Assembly (NCBI RefSeq): GCF_018860665.1
Contig: NZ_JAHKPK010000005.1
Coordinates: 21,331 to 85,330 of the forward strand
Source of the DNA: Pacificibacter marinus
Lineage (GTDB): Bacteria > Pseudomonadota > Alphaproteobacteria > Rhodobacterales > Rhodobacteraceae
DNA length: 64,000 nt
Direction of reading: 5' to 3'
Under the pieces are notes generated by a model. The model had not been told where the DNA came from. It saw only the letters and a list, made by a program, of their open reading frames with translations, and searched no databases. Positions 9,550 to 19,636 of the stretch are shown here, piece by piece (position 1 is the stretch's first letter; the number at the start of each line of letters is the position of its first letter). The translations under genes were made by a program, and so were the position numbers.

Positions 9550-10599
9550 TCAGATCGACTGCCGTCGATCCGTTATATGTTTGTCGTATGCGGTGTGTTT
9601 TAGAGTGTCTGATGGGAGCTCCCCAAAGCGTTCTCGGTAGGTTTTCGCGAACTCGCCCATGTGAGTGTAACTCAACCTATGCGCGATCTGTTGGACCGTT
9701 TGACCATGGTCTGCTGCAAGCAAAAGCTTGCGCGCAGTCTGCAGGCGTTGCTCTCGTAAAAACTGCCCCGGAGTAGAGCCGCGAAATTTTTTGAAATTTA
9801 AGGAAAGACTTCTGACGCTGACATTCGCTGCTTGCGCGATTTGTGCCAATGTCGGAGCTTCGCCAGCGTGCTCGACGATATACTCTTCTGCCACGCGCAC
9901 AACTTGTGGAACAATGCTATATCCACCGGCGTATAAATTCACTCCAGATCGTGCCGCCCAGTGTTCAAGTAGGTTCACGCATAGAGTTTCTTCTATATGC
10001 TTTATTTGACGCGCGTTGATTTGATTTTTCGGTTCCGAAAGCAGTTGAGCAACATAGCGCAAGGCTGCATACCAGCTTGTTTCAACCCCTCCAAAATCAG
10101 TCTTAATCTGCCAGTCTGATTGGCCTTGGATATCTCCGAACCAACTGAGACTGACTTCGTTAAGTAGTTTTGGTGGAAGTATAAATTGGAATTGAATGTT
10201 ATCTTTATCCAATCGCGAGGCATGTTCGCGCTTGGAGAGGTCGAATACAAAACTTTTACCAATACCATTTGCAACGGTTTCGCCGCTTTCTGTCATTGGG
10301 TTAGAATTGCCTCGAATGTTGGTCGAGACAATTATTGGCGCTCCCTTAGTTTCATTGATGGCAATGTCTACTGCTGCGCCGTAATTGGTTTGCGAAACTC
10401 CGATGCGACCTATTTGGGTCGAATGAATCGTGCTGAACGAAGAATCTTCAAGCGGTATGAGTTTCAAAGGGCAACTCAATGCGCTCAGCTTTTCAGATAA
10501 CTCTTCCCAATCACCCGAATTAGACAACTCATCCCAGTTGTCTAAATTGAATGTGCATAAATGCGAAAAATTCTTATGTTTGGAGATGGACAAAATCAT
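9550..10599 (-). CDS. AraC-family transcriptional regulator (paralogue 1)
   Basis: The 349-residue protein has a C-terminal double helix-turn-helix from about residue 240. The first HTH is around LAQIAQAANVSVRSL and the AraC signature around the end is HMGEFAKTYRERFG. The N-terminal 220 residues match the 'cupin-like' ligand or interaction domain of OxyR-unrelated AraC regulators such as FeaR, including LSWFGDI and RQIKHIEE. It is clearly paralogous to the regulator at 11,320-12,345 on the other strand, sharing many positions along its whole length (for example TPGQFLREQRL). The two genes are divergent with 720 bases between them. The effector and targets are unknown. Confidence 0.85.
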   Translation of the reverse strand: MILSISKHKNFSHLCTFNLDNWDELSNSGDWEELSEKLSALSCPLKLIPLEDSSFSTIHSTQIGRIGVSQTNYGAAVDIAINETKGAPIIVSTNIRGNSNPMTESGETVANGIGKSFVFDLSKREHASRLDKDNIQFQFILPPKLLNEVSLSWFGDIQGQSDWQIKTDFGGVETSWYAALRYVAQLLSEPKNQINARQIKHIEETLCVNLLEHWAARSGVNLYAGGYSIVPQVVRVAEEYIVEHAGEAPTLAQIAQAANVSVRSLSLNFKKFRGSTPGQFLREQRLQTARKLLLAADHGQTVQQIAHRLSYTHMGEFAKTYRERFGELPSDTLKHTAYDKHITDRRQSI

Positions 10600-11319
10600 A
10601 TCCTAGCTATTAAGGATTTCAAGCGATGCTTAATAGTTAACGTAAGCCTATACCCTATCCCTACTCTGCTTATGGTTGATAGACCAGCGCAATTTTTGAA
10701 TGAGAGCTGTGTTTGTGGTGGCTCGCCAAGGCGGCCCGTTTTTTGAGCATTTTTATGCGACCCATGCCGCTTTTATAACCGTCACAGGCGCGAGAAAATA
10801 GAGCGGCAGGCCACCTTGCGGCTGTGCAAAGTGAAGTGCCAATCCGGCCGCCTTTCCTTTTAGTCATGCATCGCGTTCATGGTTAAAAAATGGACGATTT
10901 CGTGCGATGCAATCGTGTCACTGTGGGCGGGAGAGGGCCGAAGGCTTTCTTGAATGTCGGAAAAAGGCAATCCTATCGCAAAACGGCAATCTTATGCGCG
11001 CCCAGCCTCGTTCAGCCCAAAGAAGGTGTCGATGGACGTGGATGCAACCTTAAGGATGTGCTACTTATATAAAGACAGTGCTGTGCTCTAATTGGGTTCT
11101 GATAAGAAGCCGCAGATCGCACCGTCGTCTTAGATGACATGCTGCAGCATGTACCGAACATTCTGGTGATGCCAGATATGACATAAGTAATGTGCCAAGC
11201 ATGGTACCTAACGGCGTTAAAGGTTTGATAAATAAAATTATTTTGTCGCGAGCCCATGAAATACGAATTTCTACGTTGATCCACAAACGAAACAGCCCGC
11301 TGGGCGTGGGAGAGTAGTT
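10600..11319. promoter_or_regulatory. 720-bp divergent intergenic region between two AraC paralogues
   Basis: No credible gene was found. Because both AraC-type genes are transcribed outward from this region, it must hold both of their promoters, and probably operator sites for one or both proteins. I could not identify a specific repeated operator by eye. Confidence 0.45.
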
Positions 11320-12345
11320 ATGAATATGAATAATGATTTGCGCTTAACGGCCCCCAATTCCCCGTTGCGTGCTTTTGCCAAGCCACTTTCCGATGAACAG
11401 TCCTTCACGGCCTCTGACTGGGACGAATTATCAGCATGGGGCAGTGAGCGTGTTGGCTCCGTGACGTTTTCGCCGGGTGAAAAACCGATAAAGCTACAAA
11501 GTAAAATTCAAGTCGCACAGATCGGGCGTATCGGAATATCGCGCACACGGTACGACATGGGCATTCGCATCAACGCTGAACAGGTGAGCGGTTCACCAAT
11601 TGTTGTGACGACAAACCTACAAGGACACGCCATCACCTCGGCGAATGGAGGGGATGCAGCTGCAGAAGGCGCCGGTGAAAGCGCAGTTGTGGATCTATCT
11701 CAAGCATCGACCGAAACGCACATGAGTGCAGATAATGTTCAGCTTGGGTTGATATTTCCCAACCAGATGCTTGACGAAATTGGCTTGAGTTGGTTTGGAA
11801 ACATTCCTGACCGCAAGACATGGCAGCCCCGCGTCGGATTGGGGGGTGTTGACACGTGCTGGCATGCTAGCTTGCTCTATGCTTTTCACCATTTAAATGA
11901 CGAAAACAGAACATTAACACCCCGCAATATTCGGCATATTGAGGAAACGCTTGCGAGTAACCTGCTTAAGCATTGGGCAGCAGGGGTCGGTGTGGATCTT
12001 AACGCAACACAACATACCATCACTCCGCACAGCATTAGAAATGCAGAAAGCTTTATGGTCGAACATGCCGCTGACGCACCAACTTTGTCAGAAATTGCAA
12101 AGGTTGCAGGGGTGAGCGTAAGAACGCTGAATATGAACTTTCGAAAATTCCATGGTTGCACGCCGGGCCAGTTTCTTCGCGAGCAACGATTGTTACGCGC
12201 CCATCAGGAGTTGCTCGACGCGGACCGGGAAGAAAAAGTAAGCGATATCGCCGCGCGCCTTGGTTATGTTCACATGGGTGAATTTGCTAAAGCATATCGT
12301 TTGCGTTTTGGTGAAAAGCCATCGGATACGTTAGTGTCGAAGTGA
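11320..12345 (+). CDS. AraC-family transcriptional regulator (paralogue 2)
   Basis: The 341-residue protein has the same architecture as its divergent neighbour: an N-terminal sensing/interaction domain (with LSWFGNI, GGVDTCWHA, RHIEETL) and a C-terminal AraC HTH pair (LSEIAKVAGVSVRTL, then LGYVHMGEFAKAYRLRFG). TPGQFLREQRL is identical in both. The ATG at 11,320 follows a GGGAGAG sequence at suitable distance. Divergent duplication is the simplest origin for the pair. Nothing in the sequence shows what signal it senses. The neighbouring RTX and lysine-rich genes are candidate targets by position only. Confidence 0.85.
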   Translation: MNMNNDLRLTAPNSPLRAFAKPLSDEQSFTASDWDELSAWGSERVGSVTFSPGEKPIKLQSKIQVAQIGRIGISRTRYDMGIRINAEQVSGSPIVVTTNLQGHAITSANGGDAAAEGAGESAVVDLSQASTETHMSADNVQLGLIFPNQMLDEIGLSWFGNIPDRKTWQPRVGLGGVDTCWHASLLYAFHHLNDENRTLTPRNIRHIEETLASNLLKHWAAGVGVDLNATQHTITPHSIRNAESFMVEHAADAPTLSEIAKVAGVSVRTLNMNFRKFHGCTPGQFLREQRLLRAHQELLDADREEKVSDIAARLGYVHMGEFAKAYRLRFGEKPSDTLVSK

Positions 12346-12750
12346 GCTGCGCTCCTATTAATTGACGTGGCTTGGCATTATTTTAAGTTACTTTTCCCCG
12401 ATATACGGATCGCGGGTCGCAAAACTGCTTGCACAATGGTCGATGCATCTTGCGCCAGAGGGAGCTCTTCCACCACAACTCAGCGCTGGGTTGGAAAACC
12501 TTTGCCGTTTTGATGGATGATAGGTGACTTAAGCGCCCCTGTGAGCCGCATTATATCGCAACACACCCAGCTTTCGATTCGAAGGCTTAAGACGCGGTTT
12601 ATCGAGCCATGCAATCTGCGCATGTCGGGGTTGGGATTCTAGCGCTACTCAAAAGTTTTCATTTCGCCTAAATATCGGTCAACACCTCAGTAGAGGTTAC
12701 TGAAAAATAGACACGATGAAAACTCATCTCGCTTAAAAAGGTTTTGCTCC
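12346..12750. other. Intergenic region without a recognisable gene
   Basis: 405 bases lie between the second AraC gene and the DUF1127 gene. No RNA gene, clear terminator or repeat was identified. The last 80 bases presumably contain the promoter of the DUF1127 gene, whose ATG is preceded by AAAAAGG. Confidence 0.4.
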
Positions 12751-12969
12751 ATGGCACATGTTTCCAACTACGCACAGGCGTCTAACGGCTCCGTATTTTC
12801 TTTCATCTTCACTTCTGTTTCAAATACTTACGCATCATTCATGCGTGCGCGCGCTGCAGAAAAAACATACAATATGTTGAGCGCCTTGTCAGACCGCGAA
12901 TTGTCAGACATCGGCTTGGATCGCAGCGGCATTGCTGAAGCTTCAATGGTGAGCCCGCGCACATTCTAA
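12751..12969 (+). CDS. DUF1127 small protein
   Basis: The 72-residue protein ends with the DUF1127/YjiS-type motif: LSALSDRELSDIGLDRSGI at residues about 44-62. Small DUF1127 proteins in alphaproteobacteria have been linked to RNA-related and phosphate or stress physiology, but no role can be read here. The preceding half is hydrophobic and serine-rich. It has its own Shine-Dalgarno and is followed by a clear intrinsic terminator, so it is a monocistronic unit separate from rplO. Confidence 0.82.
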   Translation: MAHVSNYAQASNGSVFSFIFTSVSNTYASFMRARAAEKTYNMLSALSDRELSDIGLDRSGIAEASMVSPRTF

Positions 12970-13010
12970 TCGTCCAGAACAATGTGAGACGATTATCGCC
13001 TTTAAAAAGT

Positions 13011-13042
13011 GGCTCGCACCCTGTGCGGGCCCTTTTTGCTTT
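13011..13042 (+). terminator. Intrinsic terminator after the DUF1127 gene
   Basis: A nine-pair stem (ggctcgcac with gtgcgggcc, one G-T wobble) with a three-base loop is followed by CTTTTTGCTTTT. It separates the DUF1127 gene from rplO. Confidence 0.8.
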
Positions 13043-13229
13043 TGCGGGCGGATGAGTGAGCGCAATACTCCTGCCTATCAGGGCGCGATTCTCGTGCATT
13101 GGGATACTTGCCAAAGCGCGGCTCTGCGTCTATACGCGGCCAGTGGTCTAACGTGACCACAAAGAATCAACATTTAAGCCGTGTTTGGTCTTCCGTCGCT
13201 GGGGGCCAGTTCCGGCAAGGAGAAGCGAC

Positions 13230-13700
13230 ATGAAACTGCACGAACTTCACGATAACGAAGGCGCAACAAAAGCCAAAAAACGCCGTGGCCGTGGCCCGGG
13301 TTCTGGTCTTGGTAAAATGGGTGGCCGTGGTATTAAAGGTCAAAAATCCCGTTCAGGTGTTGCGATCGGTGGATACGAAGGTGGCCAAATGCCACTCTAC
13401 ATGCGTCTGCCAAAGCGTGGATTTAGCAAACCAAACCGTAAAAAATTCGCAGTTGTGAACCTTGGCCTGATCGAAAAATTCGTCGCCGAAGGTAAAATCG
13501 ATGCGACGGCAGCGATCACCGAAGATACACTTGTTGCATCTGGTTTGATCCGCCGCAAATTGGACGGTATCCGCGTTCTCGCTAAAGGCGAAGCGACATC
13601 TAAATTGAACATCACTGTGACTGGCGCATCTAAAGCGGCCGTTGAAGCTGTTGCAAAAGCTGGCGGCACTCTCACAGTTACGGCACAAGCCGCAGAATAA
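13230..13700 (+). CDS. rplO: 50S ribosomal protein L15
   Basis: The 156-residue protein has the L15 N-terminal basic segment ([19 protein letters not shown]) and the [15 protein letters not shown] motif that contacts 23S rRNA. I chose ATG 13,230 because AAGGAG lies eight bases upstream; an upstream in-frame extension lacks L15 similarity. secY follows 102 bases later, the usual order. Upstream, where rpmD and rpsE would be expected in the spc operon, there are instead a DUF1127 gene and AraC regulators, so the operon is split here and rplO needs its own promoter. Confidence 0.97.
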   Translation: MKLHELHDNEGATKAKKRRGRGPGSGLGKMGGRGIKGQKSRSGVAIGGYEGGQMPLYMRLPKRGFSKPNRKKFAVVNLGLIEKFVAEGKIDATAAITEDTLVASGLIRRKLDGIRVLAKGEATSKLNITVTGASKAAVEAVAKAGGTLTVTAQAAE

Positions 13701-13802
13701 GGGTTGTGATAGGGGGCTTAGCCCCTTACATCAATCCCATGTTTTCCAAGCGCCGCCGATCGGGAGACCCGTTCGGCGGCGTTATCGTGAAAGAGAGACC
13801 AA

Positions 13803-15161
13803 ATGGCATCTGCAGCAGAACAAATGGCGGCGAACTTAAGCTGGGGCACCTTCGGGAAAGCCACAGAACTTCGTCAGCGTATTATTTTCACCCTCGGTCT
13901 GTTGATCGTCTATCGTTTGGGCACATTTATTCCCGTCCCCGGTATCGACGCCAACGCACTCCGTGACTTTATGGAACAAGCCTCATCTGGAATCGGCGGT
14001 ATTCTGTCGATGTTTACAGGTGGTGCTTTGGGCCGGATGGGCATTTTTGCTCTCGGCATCATGCCCTATATTTCGGCATCGATTATCGTTCAGTTACTGA
14101 CGGCTATGGTGCCCAAACTTGAGCAACTCAAGAAAGAGGGCGAACAGGGGCGTAAAAAGATCAACCAATATACCCGTTTCGGTACGGTCGCCTTGGCGCT
14201 GTTCCAAGCTTACGGATTGGCAGCCTCGCTGGAAGCAGGCGATTTGGCCCATGAGGCTGGTTGGTATTTCCGTGCAGGTGTGGTTATCACACTCGTCGGT
14301 GGCACAATGTTCTTGATGTGGTTGGGTGAGCAAATCACCAACCGCGGCATCGGCAATGGTATCTCTTTGATCATCTTTGTTGGCATCGTTGCCGAGATCC
14401 CAAGTGCATTGGCGCAGTTCCTTGCCTCTGGACGCTCTGGTGCGATTTCGCCTTTCGTGATCATCGTCGTTTTGGCAATGATCGTTGGGGTGATTGCCTT
14501 CGTGGTCTTTATGGAACGTGCCCTGCGCAAAGTGCACATTCAATATCCGCGTCGTCAGCAAGGCATGAAAGTCTTTGACGCGCAAAGCAGCCACTTGCCG
14601 ATCAAAGTGAACCCTGCCGGCGTTATCCCTGCGATTTTCGCTTCGTCCTTGTTGCTCTTGCCAACGACAATCGCGACCTTCTCTGGCCAGTCTGATCTTG
14701 GCCCTGTGATGTCGACAATCTTGGCTTACTTCGGTCCAGGCCAGCCGCTTTACTTGCTGTTCTTTACGGCGATGATCGTGTTCTTTGCCTACTTCTACAC
14801 AGCTAACGTTGCCTTTAAGACCGAAGATGTAGCGGATAACCTTAAAAACCAAAACGGTTTCATTCCAGGTATTCGTCCAGGCAAGAAAACTGAAGAGCAT
14901 TTGGATTACATTGTGGCCCGTCTCTTGGTGATTGGTTCGGCCTACCTTGCGGCAGTTTGTCTCTTGCCAGAGATTTTGCGTAGCCAATTTACCATTCCAT
15001 TCTATTTTGGCGGCACTTCTGTTTTGATTGTTGTTTCAGTGACAATGGATACAATTCAGCAAATTCAGTCACATCTGCTGGCACACCAGTACGAAGGCTT
15101 GATTGAAAAATCTCAACTGCGTGGCAAGAAGCGTGGCAAAAGAGGGACCGCTAGACGATGA
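13803..15161 (+). CDS. secY: Preprotein translocase subunit SecY
   Basis: The 452-residue integral membrane protein has about ten transmembrane helices and SecY landmarks: [13 protein letters not shown] in TM1, the plug region with [18 protein letters not shown], and the C-terminal cytoplasmic basic tail ending [13 protein letters not shown]. It forms the protein-conducting channel with SecE and SecG. The ATG is preceded by AAAGAGAG. Its stop overlaps the adk start codon by four bases (ATGA), so the two are translationally coupled. Confidence 0.97.
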   Translation: MASAAEQMAANLSWGTFGKATELRQRIIFTLGLLIVYRLGTFIPVPGIDANALRDFMEQASSGIGGILSMFTGGALGRMGIFALGIMPYISASIIVQLLTAMVPKLEQLKKEGEQGRKKINQYTRFGTVALALFQAYGLAASLEAGDLAHEAGWYFRAGVVITLVGGTMFLMWLGEQITNRGIGNGISLIIFVGIVAEIPSALAQFLASGRSGAISPFVIIVVLAMIVGVIAFVVFMERALRKVHIQYPRRQQGMKVFDAQSSHLPIKVNPAGVIPAIFASSLLLLPTTIATFSGQSDLGPVMSTILAYFGPGQPLYLLFFTAMIVFFAYFYTANVAFKTEDVADNLKNQNGFIPGIRPGKKTEEHLDYIVARLLVIGSAYLAAVCLLPEILRSQFTIPFYFGGTSVLIVVSVTMDTIQQIQSHLLAHQYEGLIEKSQLRGKKRGKRGTARR

Positions 15162-15733
15162 ACATTATTCTGCTTGGACCACCCGGAGCGGGCAAAGGAA
15201 CGCAAGCGCAGCGCCTTGTAAAAGAACGCGGCATGATGCAACTTTCAACGGGTGATATGCTACGTGAAGCGCGGACATCTGGAACTGAAATGGGCCAGAA
15301 AGTCGCTGCGGTGATGGATGCTGGTCAGTTGGTGACTGATGAAATCGTGATTGGCCTGATTGAAGAAAAGATTCGCGAAGGTAATGCGGCTGGATACATC
15401 TTTGATGGCTTTCCACGCACCCTTGGCCAAGCGGATGCATTGAACGAGCTGTTGTCACGTAACGGTGCGCAACTCGAAGCGGTGATCCAGCTTGAGGTTG
15501 ACGACGAGACTTTGGTTGCACGAATTGTCAATCGCGCGAAAGAGGCAGAGGCTGCCGGTCAGCCTGTGCGTGCGGATGACAATGAAGACAGTGTCAAAAT
15601 CCGTTTAATGGAATACTACAAAAAGACATCTCCGCTGCTCGGTTATTACTATGCCCGAGGTGATCTGCAGTCCGTAAATGGTCTGCAAGATGTTGAAAAA
15701 GTTGCCTCTGACATTGCGCAGATACTGGACTAA
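15158..15733 (+). CDS. adk: Adenylate kinase (short-lid type)
   Basis: The 191-residue cytosolic enzyme interconverts 2 ADP with ATP and AMP. The P-loop [14 protein letters not shown] is at residues 7-20, with the AMP-site STGDMLR and the DGFPRT motif. The segment after [14 protein letters not shown] is short and lacks the four-cysteine zinc lid, which marks the short-lid form common in this group. It overlaps secY by four bases. A strong hairpin about 60 bases after the stop separates it from rpsM. Confidence 0.96.
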   Translation: MNIILLGPPGAGKGTQAQRLVKERGMMQLSTGDMLREARTSGTEMGQKVAAVMDAGQLVTDEIVIGLIEEKIREGNAAGYIFDGFPRTLGQADALNELLSRNGAQLEAVIQLEVDDETLVARIVNRAKEAEAAGQPVRADDNEDSVKIRLMEYYKKTSPLLGYYYARGDLQSVNGLQDVEKVASDIAQILD

Positions 15734-15794
15734 GATGATTGGTGCTTTGGCCAGTCGCAAATAGCGTTTTTGCCTAAGCAACTGAACAGCCTTA

Positions 15795-15834
15795 CAAAGG
15801 GCGCGTTGAATCCAAGAGATTGACGCGCCCTTTG
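15795..15834 (+). terminator. Hairpin terminator-like structure after adk
   Basis: A perfect 12-bp stem (caaagggcgcgt with acgcgccctttg) has a 16-base loop. The T tract is weak (GCTTTGG), so partial read-through into rpsM is possible. Confidence 0.6.
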
Positions 15835-16165
15835 CTTTGGTCGTGCAATGTGCCTGACGGGGGTGACTTGCCGATTCCTAATGCTTCCAATGCGTCCATG
15901 CGCAAGGTTTTAGGCCTTTTAAAGGGCTACGCATGTGTCCAGAGTGACCGTTTTGGATATAATTGATGAGATCAGGTTGTTGGCGGTTGACCTTGGCCCG
16001 ATTCGCATCTATGGCAACCCATCCTTAACAGGAAAATTTTGCGTGTAGCGAGTCTGCGCGCAAAGATCATCGCATTCAGCTGACGCCCGTAGGTCTAAAC
16101 TTGCGGGCTTCCGTTGTGAAAAAAGGTTCCGGCACTACGGAATCGCAACGAAAAAGGAATATACA
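15835..16165. promoter_or_regulatory. adk-rpsM intergenic leader region
   Basis: 330 bases without a gene separate the adk hairpin from rpsM. A separate promoter and leader for rpsM-rpsK-rpoA is expected here. I could not assign -35/-10 boxes confidently. Confidence 0.4.
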
Positions 16166-16534
16166 TTGGCTCGTATCGCCGGCGTAAACATCCCTACAGG
16201 CAAGCGTCTTCCTATCGCTTTGACCTATGTAACGGGTATTGGATCTAAATCCGCAAAAGACATCTGTGCAGCAGTTGGCATCGAGGAAACTCGTCGTGTT
16301 AATGAACTGTCTGACACCGAAGTTCTGACACTTCGTGAGTACATCGACGCGAACTACACTGTTGAGGGTGACCTTCGCCGTGAAACGCAGATGAACATCA
16401 AACGCGCTATGGACCTTGGTTCATACGTAGGCTTGCGTCACCGTCGCAACCTCCCAGTACGCGGTCAGCGTACACACACCAACGCACGCACTCGCAAGGG
16501 TCCTGCGAAAGCCATCGCTGGCAAGAAGAAGTAA
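16166..16534 (+). CDS. rpsM: 30S ribosomal protein S13
   Basis: The 122-residue protein begins [20 protein letters not shown] and contains the [20 protein letters not shown] segment that binds 16S rRNA in the 30S head. The only start matching the family is TTG at 16,166, with AAAAAGGA about nine bases upstream. rpsK follows after 15 bases with its own GGGAGG site, the conserved S13-S11-alpha order. Confidence 0.96.
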   Translation: MARIAGVNIPTGKRLPIALTYVTGIGSKSAKDICAAVGIEETRRVNELSDTEVLTLREYIDANYTVEGDLRRETQMNIKRAMDLGSYVGLRHRRNLPVRGQRTHTNARTRKGPAKAIAGKKK

Positions 16535-16549
16535 GGGAGGCTATTCGAT

Positions 16550-16939
16550 ATGGCACGTGATACCCGTCGTACTAAGAAAAAAGTTTCCAAGAACATCGCC
16601 ACAGGCGTTGCTCACGTAAACTCGACTTTCAACAACACCAAGATTTTGATCTCTGACGTTCAGGGCAACGCAATTGCTTGGTCTTCTGCTGGCACAATGG
16701 GCTTTAAAGGATCGCGTAAATCGACTCCTTACGCTGCTCAGATGGCTGCTGAAGATGCTGGTAAAAAAGCACAAGAGCATGGCGTTAAAACTCTGGAAGT
16801 TGAAGTTCAAGGCCCAGGTTCTGGTCGTGAGTCCGCATTGCGCGCACTTGCTGCACTTGGTCTGAACGTCACATCTATCCGTGACGTGACGCCTATGGCG
16901 CACAACGGCTGCCGCCCACCAAAGCGTCGCCGCGTATAA
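16550..16939 (+). CDS. rpsK: 30S ribosomal protein S11
   Basis: The 129-residue protein has the S11 core: [34 protein letters not shown], and the conserved basic end [12 protein letters not shown]. It builds the 30S platform. It starts 15 bases after rpsM with a strong GGGAGG Shine-Dalgarno. A hairpin followed by a T run lies between it and rpoA. Confidence 0.97.
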   Translation: MARDTRRTKKKVSKNIATGVAHVNSTFNNTKILISDVQGNAIAWSSAGTMGFKGSRKSTPYAAQMAAEDAGKKAQEHGVKTLEVEVQGPGSGRESALRALAALGLNVTSIRDVTPMAHNGCRPPKRRRV

Positions 16940-16954
16940 TTTCGTTACTATTTA

Positions 16955-16989
16955 TGGGTCGCGGGCGATTTTGCTCGCGATCCGTTTTT
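16955..16989 (+). terminator. Attenuator-like hairpin between rpsK and rpoA
   Basis: An imperfect GC-rich stem (gggtcgcgggc with gctcgcgatcc) is followed by GTTTTTG. Since rpoA is normally co-transcribed with rpsK, it more likely tunes read-through or RNA processing than ends the operon. Confidence 0.5.
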
Positions 16990-17059
16990 GCGTTTTTAAG
17001 ACCCCTCGGGCGTCCCCTACTTCAGGACATGGGTTCGGGACAAGAATGGAGGCTACAGC

Positions 17060-18076
17060 ATGATCCACAAGAATTGGGCCGAGCTCATCAAACCACAGCA
17101 ACTTGAGGTGAAACCTGGCAACGAGCCAGCACGTCAAGCGACTATTATTGCTGAACCACTTGAGCGTGGCTTCGGTCTGACGCTGGGCAACGCCCTGCGC
17201 CGCATTTTGATGTCATCCCTTCAAGGTGCTGCCATCACATCTGTACAGATCGACAACGTTCTGCACGAATTTTCTTCGGTCGCTGGTGTTCGCGAAGATG
17301 TCACAGACATTATCTTGAACCTCAAAGGTGTGGCTTTGCGCATGGAAGTCGAAGGCCCAAAGCGCCTTTCCATCTCTGCAAAAGGTCCGATGGTTGTTAC
17401 AGCTGGTGACATTTCAGAATCTGCTGGCATTGAAGTTTTGAACAAAGACCACGTGATCTGTCACCTCGACGACGGCGCTGATTTGTTCATGGAACTCACA
17501 GTAAACACGGGCAAAGGCTACGTGTCTGCTGAGAAAAACAAACCAGAAGATGCGCCAATCGGTCTCATCCCGATCGATGCGATCTACTCCCCTGTGAAAA
17601 AAGTGTCCTACGACGTGCAGCCGACCCGCGAAGGTCAGGTTCTCGACTATGACAAACTCACATTGAAAATCGACACTGATGGTTCTGTCACCCCAGAAGA
17701 CGCCGTGGCTTACGCCGCGCGCATTCTGCAAGATCAGCTCGGTATCTTCGTCAACTTCGACGAGCCTGAGTCTGCCAACCGTCAAGAAGAAGACGATGGT
17801 CTCGAGTTCAACCCACTTCTGCTTAAGAAAGTGGACGAGCTTGAATTGTCAGTACGTTCCGCGAACTGCCTCAAGAACGACAACATCGTCTACATCGGTG
17901 ACCTCATTCAGAAAACCGAAGCTGAGATGCTCCGCACACCAAACTTTGGCCGCAAATCTTTGAACGAGATCAAAGAAGTGTTGTCAGGTATGGGGCTGCA
18001 CCTCGGAATGGACGTTGAAGAATGGCCACCAGAGAACATCGAAGATCTGGCTAAGAAATTCGAAGACCAGTTCTAA
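17060..18076 (+). CDS. rpoA: DNA-directed RNA polymerase alpha subunit
   Basis: The 338-residue protein has the N-terminal assembly domain ([13 protein letters not shown], residues about 45-57) that dimerises and binds beta/beta'. An acidic linker ([10 protein letters not shown]) follows, then the C-terminal domain with [18 protein letters not shown], which contacts UP elements and activators. The ATG at 17,060 is preceded by ATGGAGG. It lies in the usual rpsK-rpoA-rplQ order. Confidence 0.97.
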   Translation: MIHKNWAELIKPQQLEVKPGNEPARQATIIAEPLERGFGLTLGNALRRILMSSLQGAAITSVQIDNVLHEFSSVAGVREDVTDIILNLKGVALRMEVEGPKRLSISAKGPMVVTAGDISESAGIEVLNKDHVICHLDDGADLFMELTVNTGKGYVSAEKNKPEDAPIGLIPIDAIYSPVKKVSYDVQPTREGQVLDYDKLTLKIDTDGSVTPEDAVAYAARILQDQLGIFVNFDEPESANRQEEDDGLEFNPLLLKKVDELELSVRSANCLKNDNIVYIGDLIQKTEAEMLRTPNFGRKSLNEIKEVLSGMGLHLGMDVEEWPPENIEDLAKKFEDQF

Positions 18077-18083
18077 GAGATTT

Positions 18084-18107
18084 GGGAGGACGCGAAAGTG
18101 TCCTCCC
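18084..18107 (+). other. Hairpin between rpoA and rplQ
   Basis: A perfect 8-bp stem (gggaggac with gtcctccc) and an eight-base loop lie eight bases after the rpoA stop. No T run follows, so I read it as an mRNA processing or stability hairpin. Confidence 0.5.
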
Positions 18108-18228
18108 GCAAATGCCCGTTTGGTACGGGGACTATCGGGGTTCGATTGTAAAGAGAATCCTCAAGGAGAGTAGCTGACACGCATCGGCTGCCAGACAAAG
18201 TATAAAAGCACGTTATAGGAGATATACA

Positions 18229-18654
18229 ATGCGCCACGCTAGAGGTTACCGCCGCCTGAACCGTACACATGAGCACCGCAAAGCGATGTTCGCGAACATG
18301 GCCGGCTCGCTCATCGAACATGAGCAAATCAAAACAACTTTGCCAAAAGCAAAAGAATTGCGCCCGATCATTGAGAAATTGATCACTTTGGGCAAGCGCG
18401 GCGATCTGCACGCGCGCCGTCAAGCCGCAAGCCAGCTCAAGCAAGAACAGTTTGCTGCGAAACTCTTCGACATTCTCGGCCCACGTTACGCTGAGCGTCA
18501 AGGTGGCTACGTGCGTATCGTACGCGCTGGCTTCCGCTACGGTGACAATGCACCGATGGCGATCATCGAATTCGTTGACCGTGATGCCTCTGCCAAAGGT
18601 GCAGCTGACAAGGCGCGCCTTGCAGAAGAAGATGGCACCGTCGCTGACGCATAA
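18229..18654 (+). CDS. rplQ: 50S ribosomal protein L17
   Basis: The 141-residue protein starts [18 protein letters not shown] and contains the L17 motif [20 protein letters not shown]. The C-terminal tail is short and alanine-rich. ATAGGAGA precedes the ATG. It ends the alpha operon and is followed by a strong intrinsic terminator. Confidence 0.97.
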   Translation: MRHARGYRRLNRTHEHRKAMFANMAGSLIEHEQIKTTLPKAKELRPIIEKLITLGKRGDLHARRQAASQLKQEQFAAKLFDILGPRYAERQGGYVRIVRAGFRYGDNAPMAIIEFVDRDASAKGAADKARLAEEDGTVADA

Positions 18655-18678
18655 TTGTGCACAGCATGCTAAAATTTG

Positions 18679-18709
18679 GGCTCCACTCTTTTTGAGTGGG
18701 GCCTTTTTT
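18679..18709 (+). terminator. Intrinsic terminator after rplQ
   Basis: A ten-pair stem (ggctccactc with gagtggggcc, one wobble) with a T-rich loop is followed by six T residues. This is the end of the ribosomal/RNA polymerase gene cluster. Confidence 0.88.
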
Positions 18710-18971
18710 GTGCCGATTCCTGTGGTTTCGCGGTAACGTGACGTAGCAAAGGCGTGAAATCTGTCTTTCAATCTATAATTGTATGGAGACTTAGGGTTTA
18801 TTGGTTGCGTTGATTGTATCGGCTTATGAGAAAGCTGTCATTTCGTTAGGTAAGTTAACTTCGTCGTCTGAATTTTGGTAATCGAGCCTTTTCAAATGAT
18901 AACTGTTAGTTTAGCGTCGAGGGTGGCAGTCGCCTTTAGGTTGCCATCCTTTTGATAGTGAATGAGCTTTC

Positions 18972-19583
18972 ATGTCCAGTACCACAGAACTCAATCGTCT
19001 ATTTGCACAACTGCGCACCGCTGCGCCTGTTGGCTATACCGCTGGCCTGCACATTCGTTTTGCGGCGCCTTTGGTGTATCAGTCGACGTATGATCCCAAG
19101 TGGTTGGAGCATTACACAACGAATGCTTATGCCTTGCGCGACCCTATGATCGCTTGGGGGTTGAGCACTGAAGGACAAACAAGGTGGAGCGAAATAGAAC
19201 TCCCCGATCCATTTAATATTTGGAGGCAGGCCGCTGAATTCGGCCTGAATTACGGAATGGCCGTGTCTTGTGGACCGGTTCAGTCGCGCTCTATTGTCGG
19301 GTGTTCCCGCACAGACCGCGAGTTTACTGATGCTGAGATCGCAAAAATTGCGACCGTCGTGCGCACTTTGCATGAGGTGTCTGAACCCCAAACACAACTG
19401 ACACAGGCCCAAATTCAGGCCCTCCGGTGCATCGCGGGCGGTGATCGTCACGCAGCTGCCGCGGCCAAACTCGGGATTTCTGAAAGTGCGCTAAAAGCAC
19501 GATTGGTATCGGCCCGAGAGCGTCTAATGGCGCGGACCACTTCAGAGGCAATTCAAAAAGCCAAGGAGATTAAGCTGTTGTGA
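18972..19583 (+). CDS. LuxR-family quorum-sensing regulator
   Basis: The 203-residue protein has an N-terminal autoinducer-binding-type domain (W and D residues in DPKWLEHYTTNAYALRDPMI and a RWSEI segment). A C-terminal GerE-like HTH of about 60 residues is visible around AAAAKLGISESALKARL. It lies 53 bases upstream of the LuxI gene on the same strand, the typical receptor-synthase arrangement. The HTH is somewhat divergent from canonical LuxR (no clear SNKEIA motif), so DNA specificity cannot be guessed. No obvious lux box was seen. Confidence 0.85.
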   Translation: MSSTTELNRLFAQLRTAAPVGYTAGLHIRFAAPLVYQSTYDPKWLEHYTTNAYALRDPMIAWGLSTEGQTRWSEIELPDPFNIWRQAAEFGLNYGMAVSCGPVQSRSIVGCSRTDREFTDAEIAKIATVVRTLHEVSEPQTQLTQAQIQALRCIAGGDRHAAAAAKLGISESALKARLVSARERLMARTTSEAIQKAKEIKLL

Positions 19584-19636
19584 TGGTGCAAGCTCTCGCG
19601 TTGCGTTGAAGAACTCAACCAGCACTGGAGAATACC

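Noticed and set aside
18780..18971. lux box upstream of the LuxR gene
   Set aside because: No convincing inverted repeat of the usual 18-20 bp type was seen here or before the LuxI gene.
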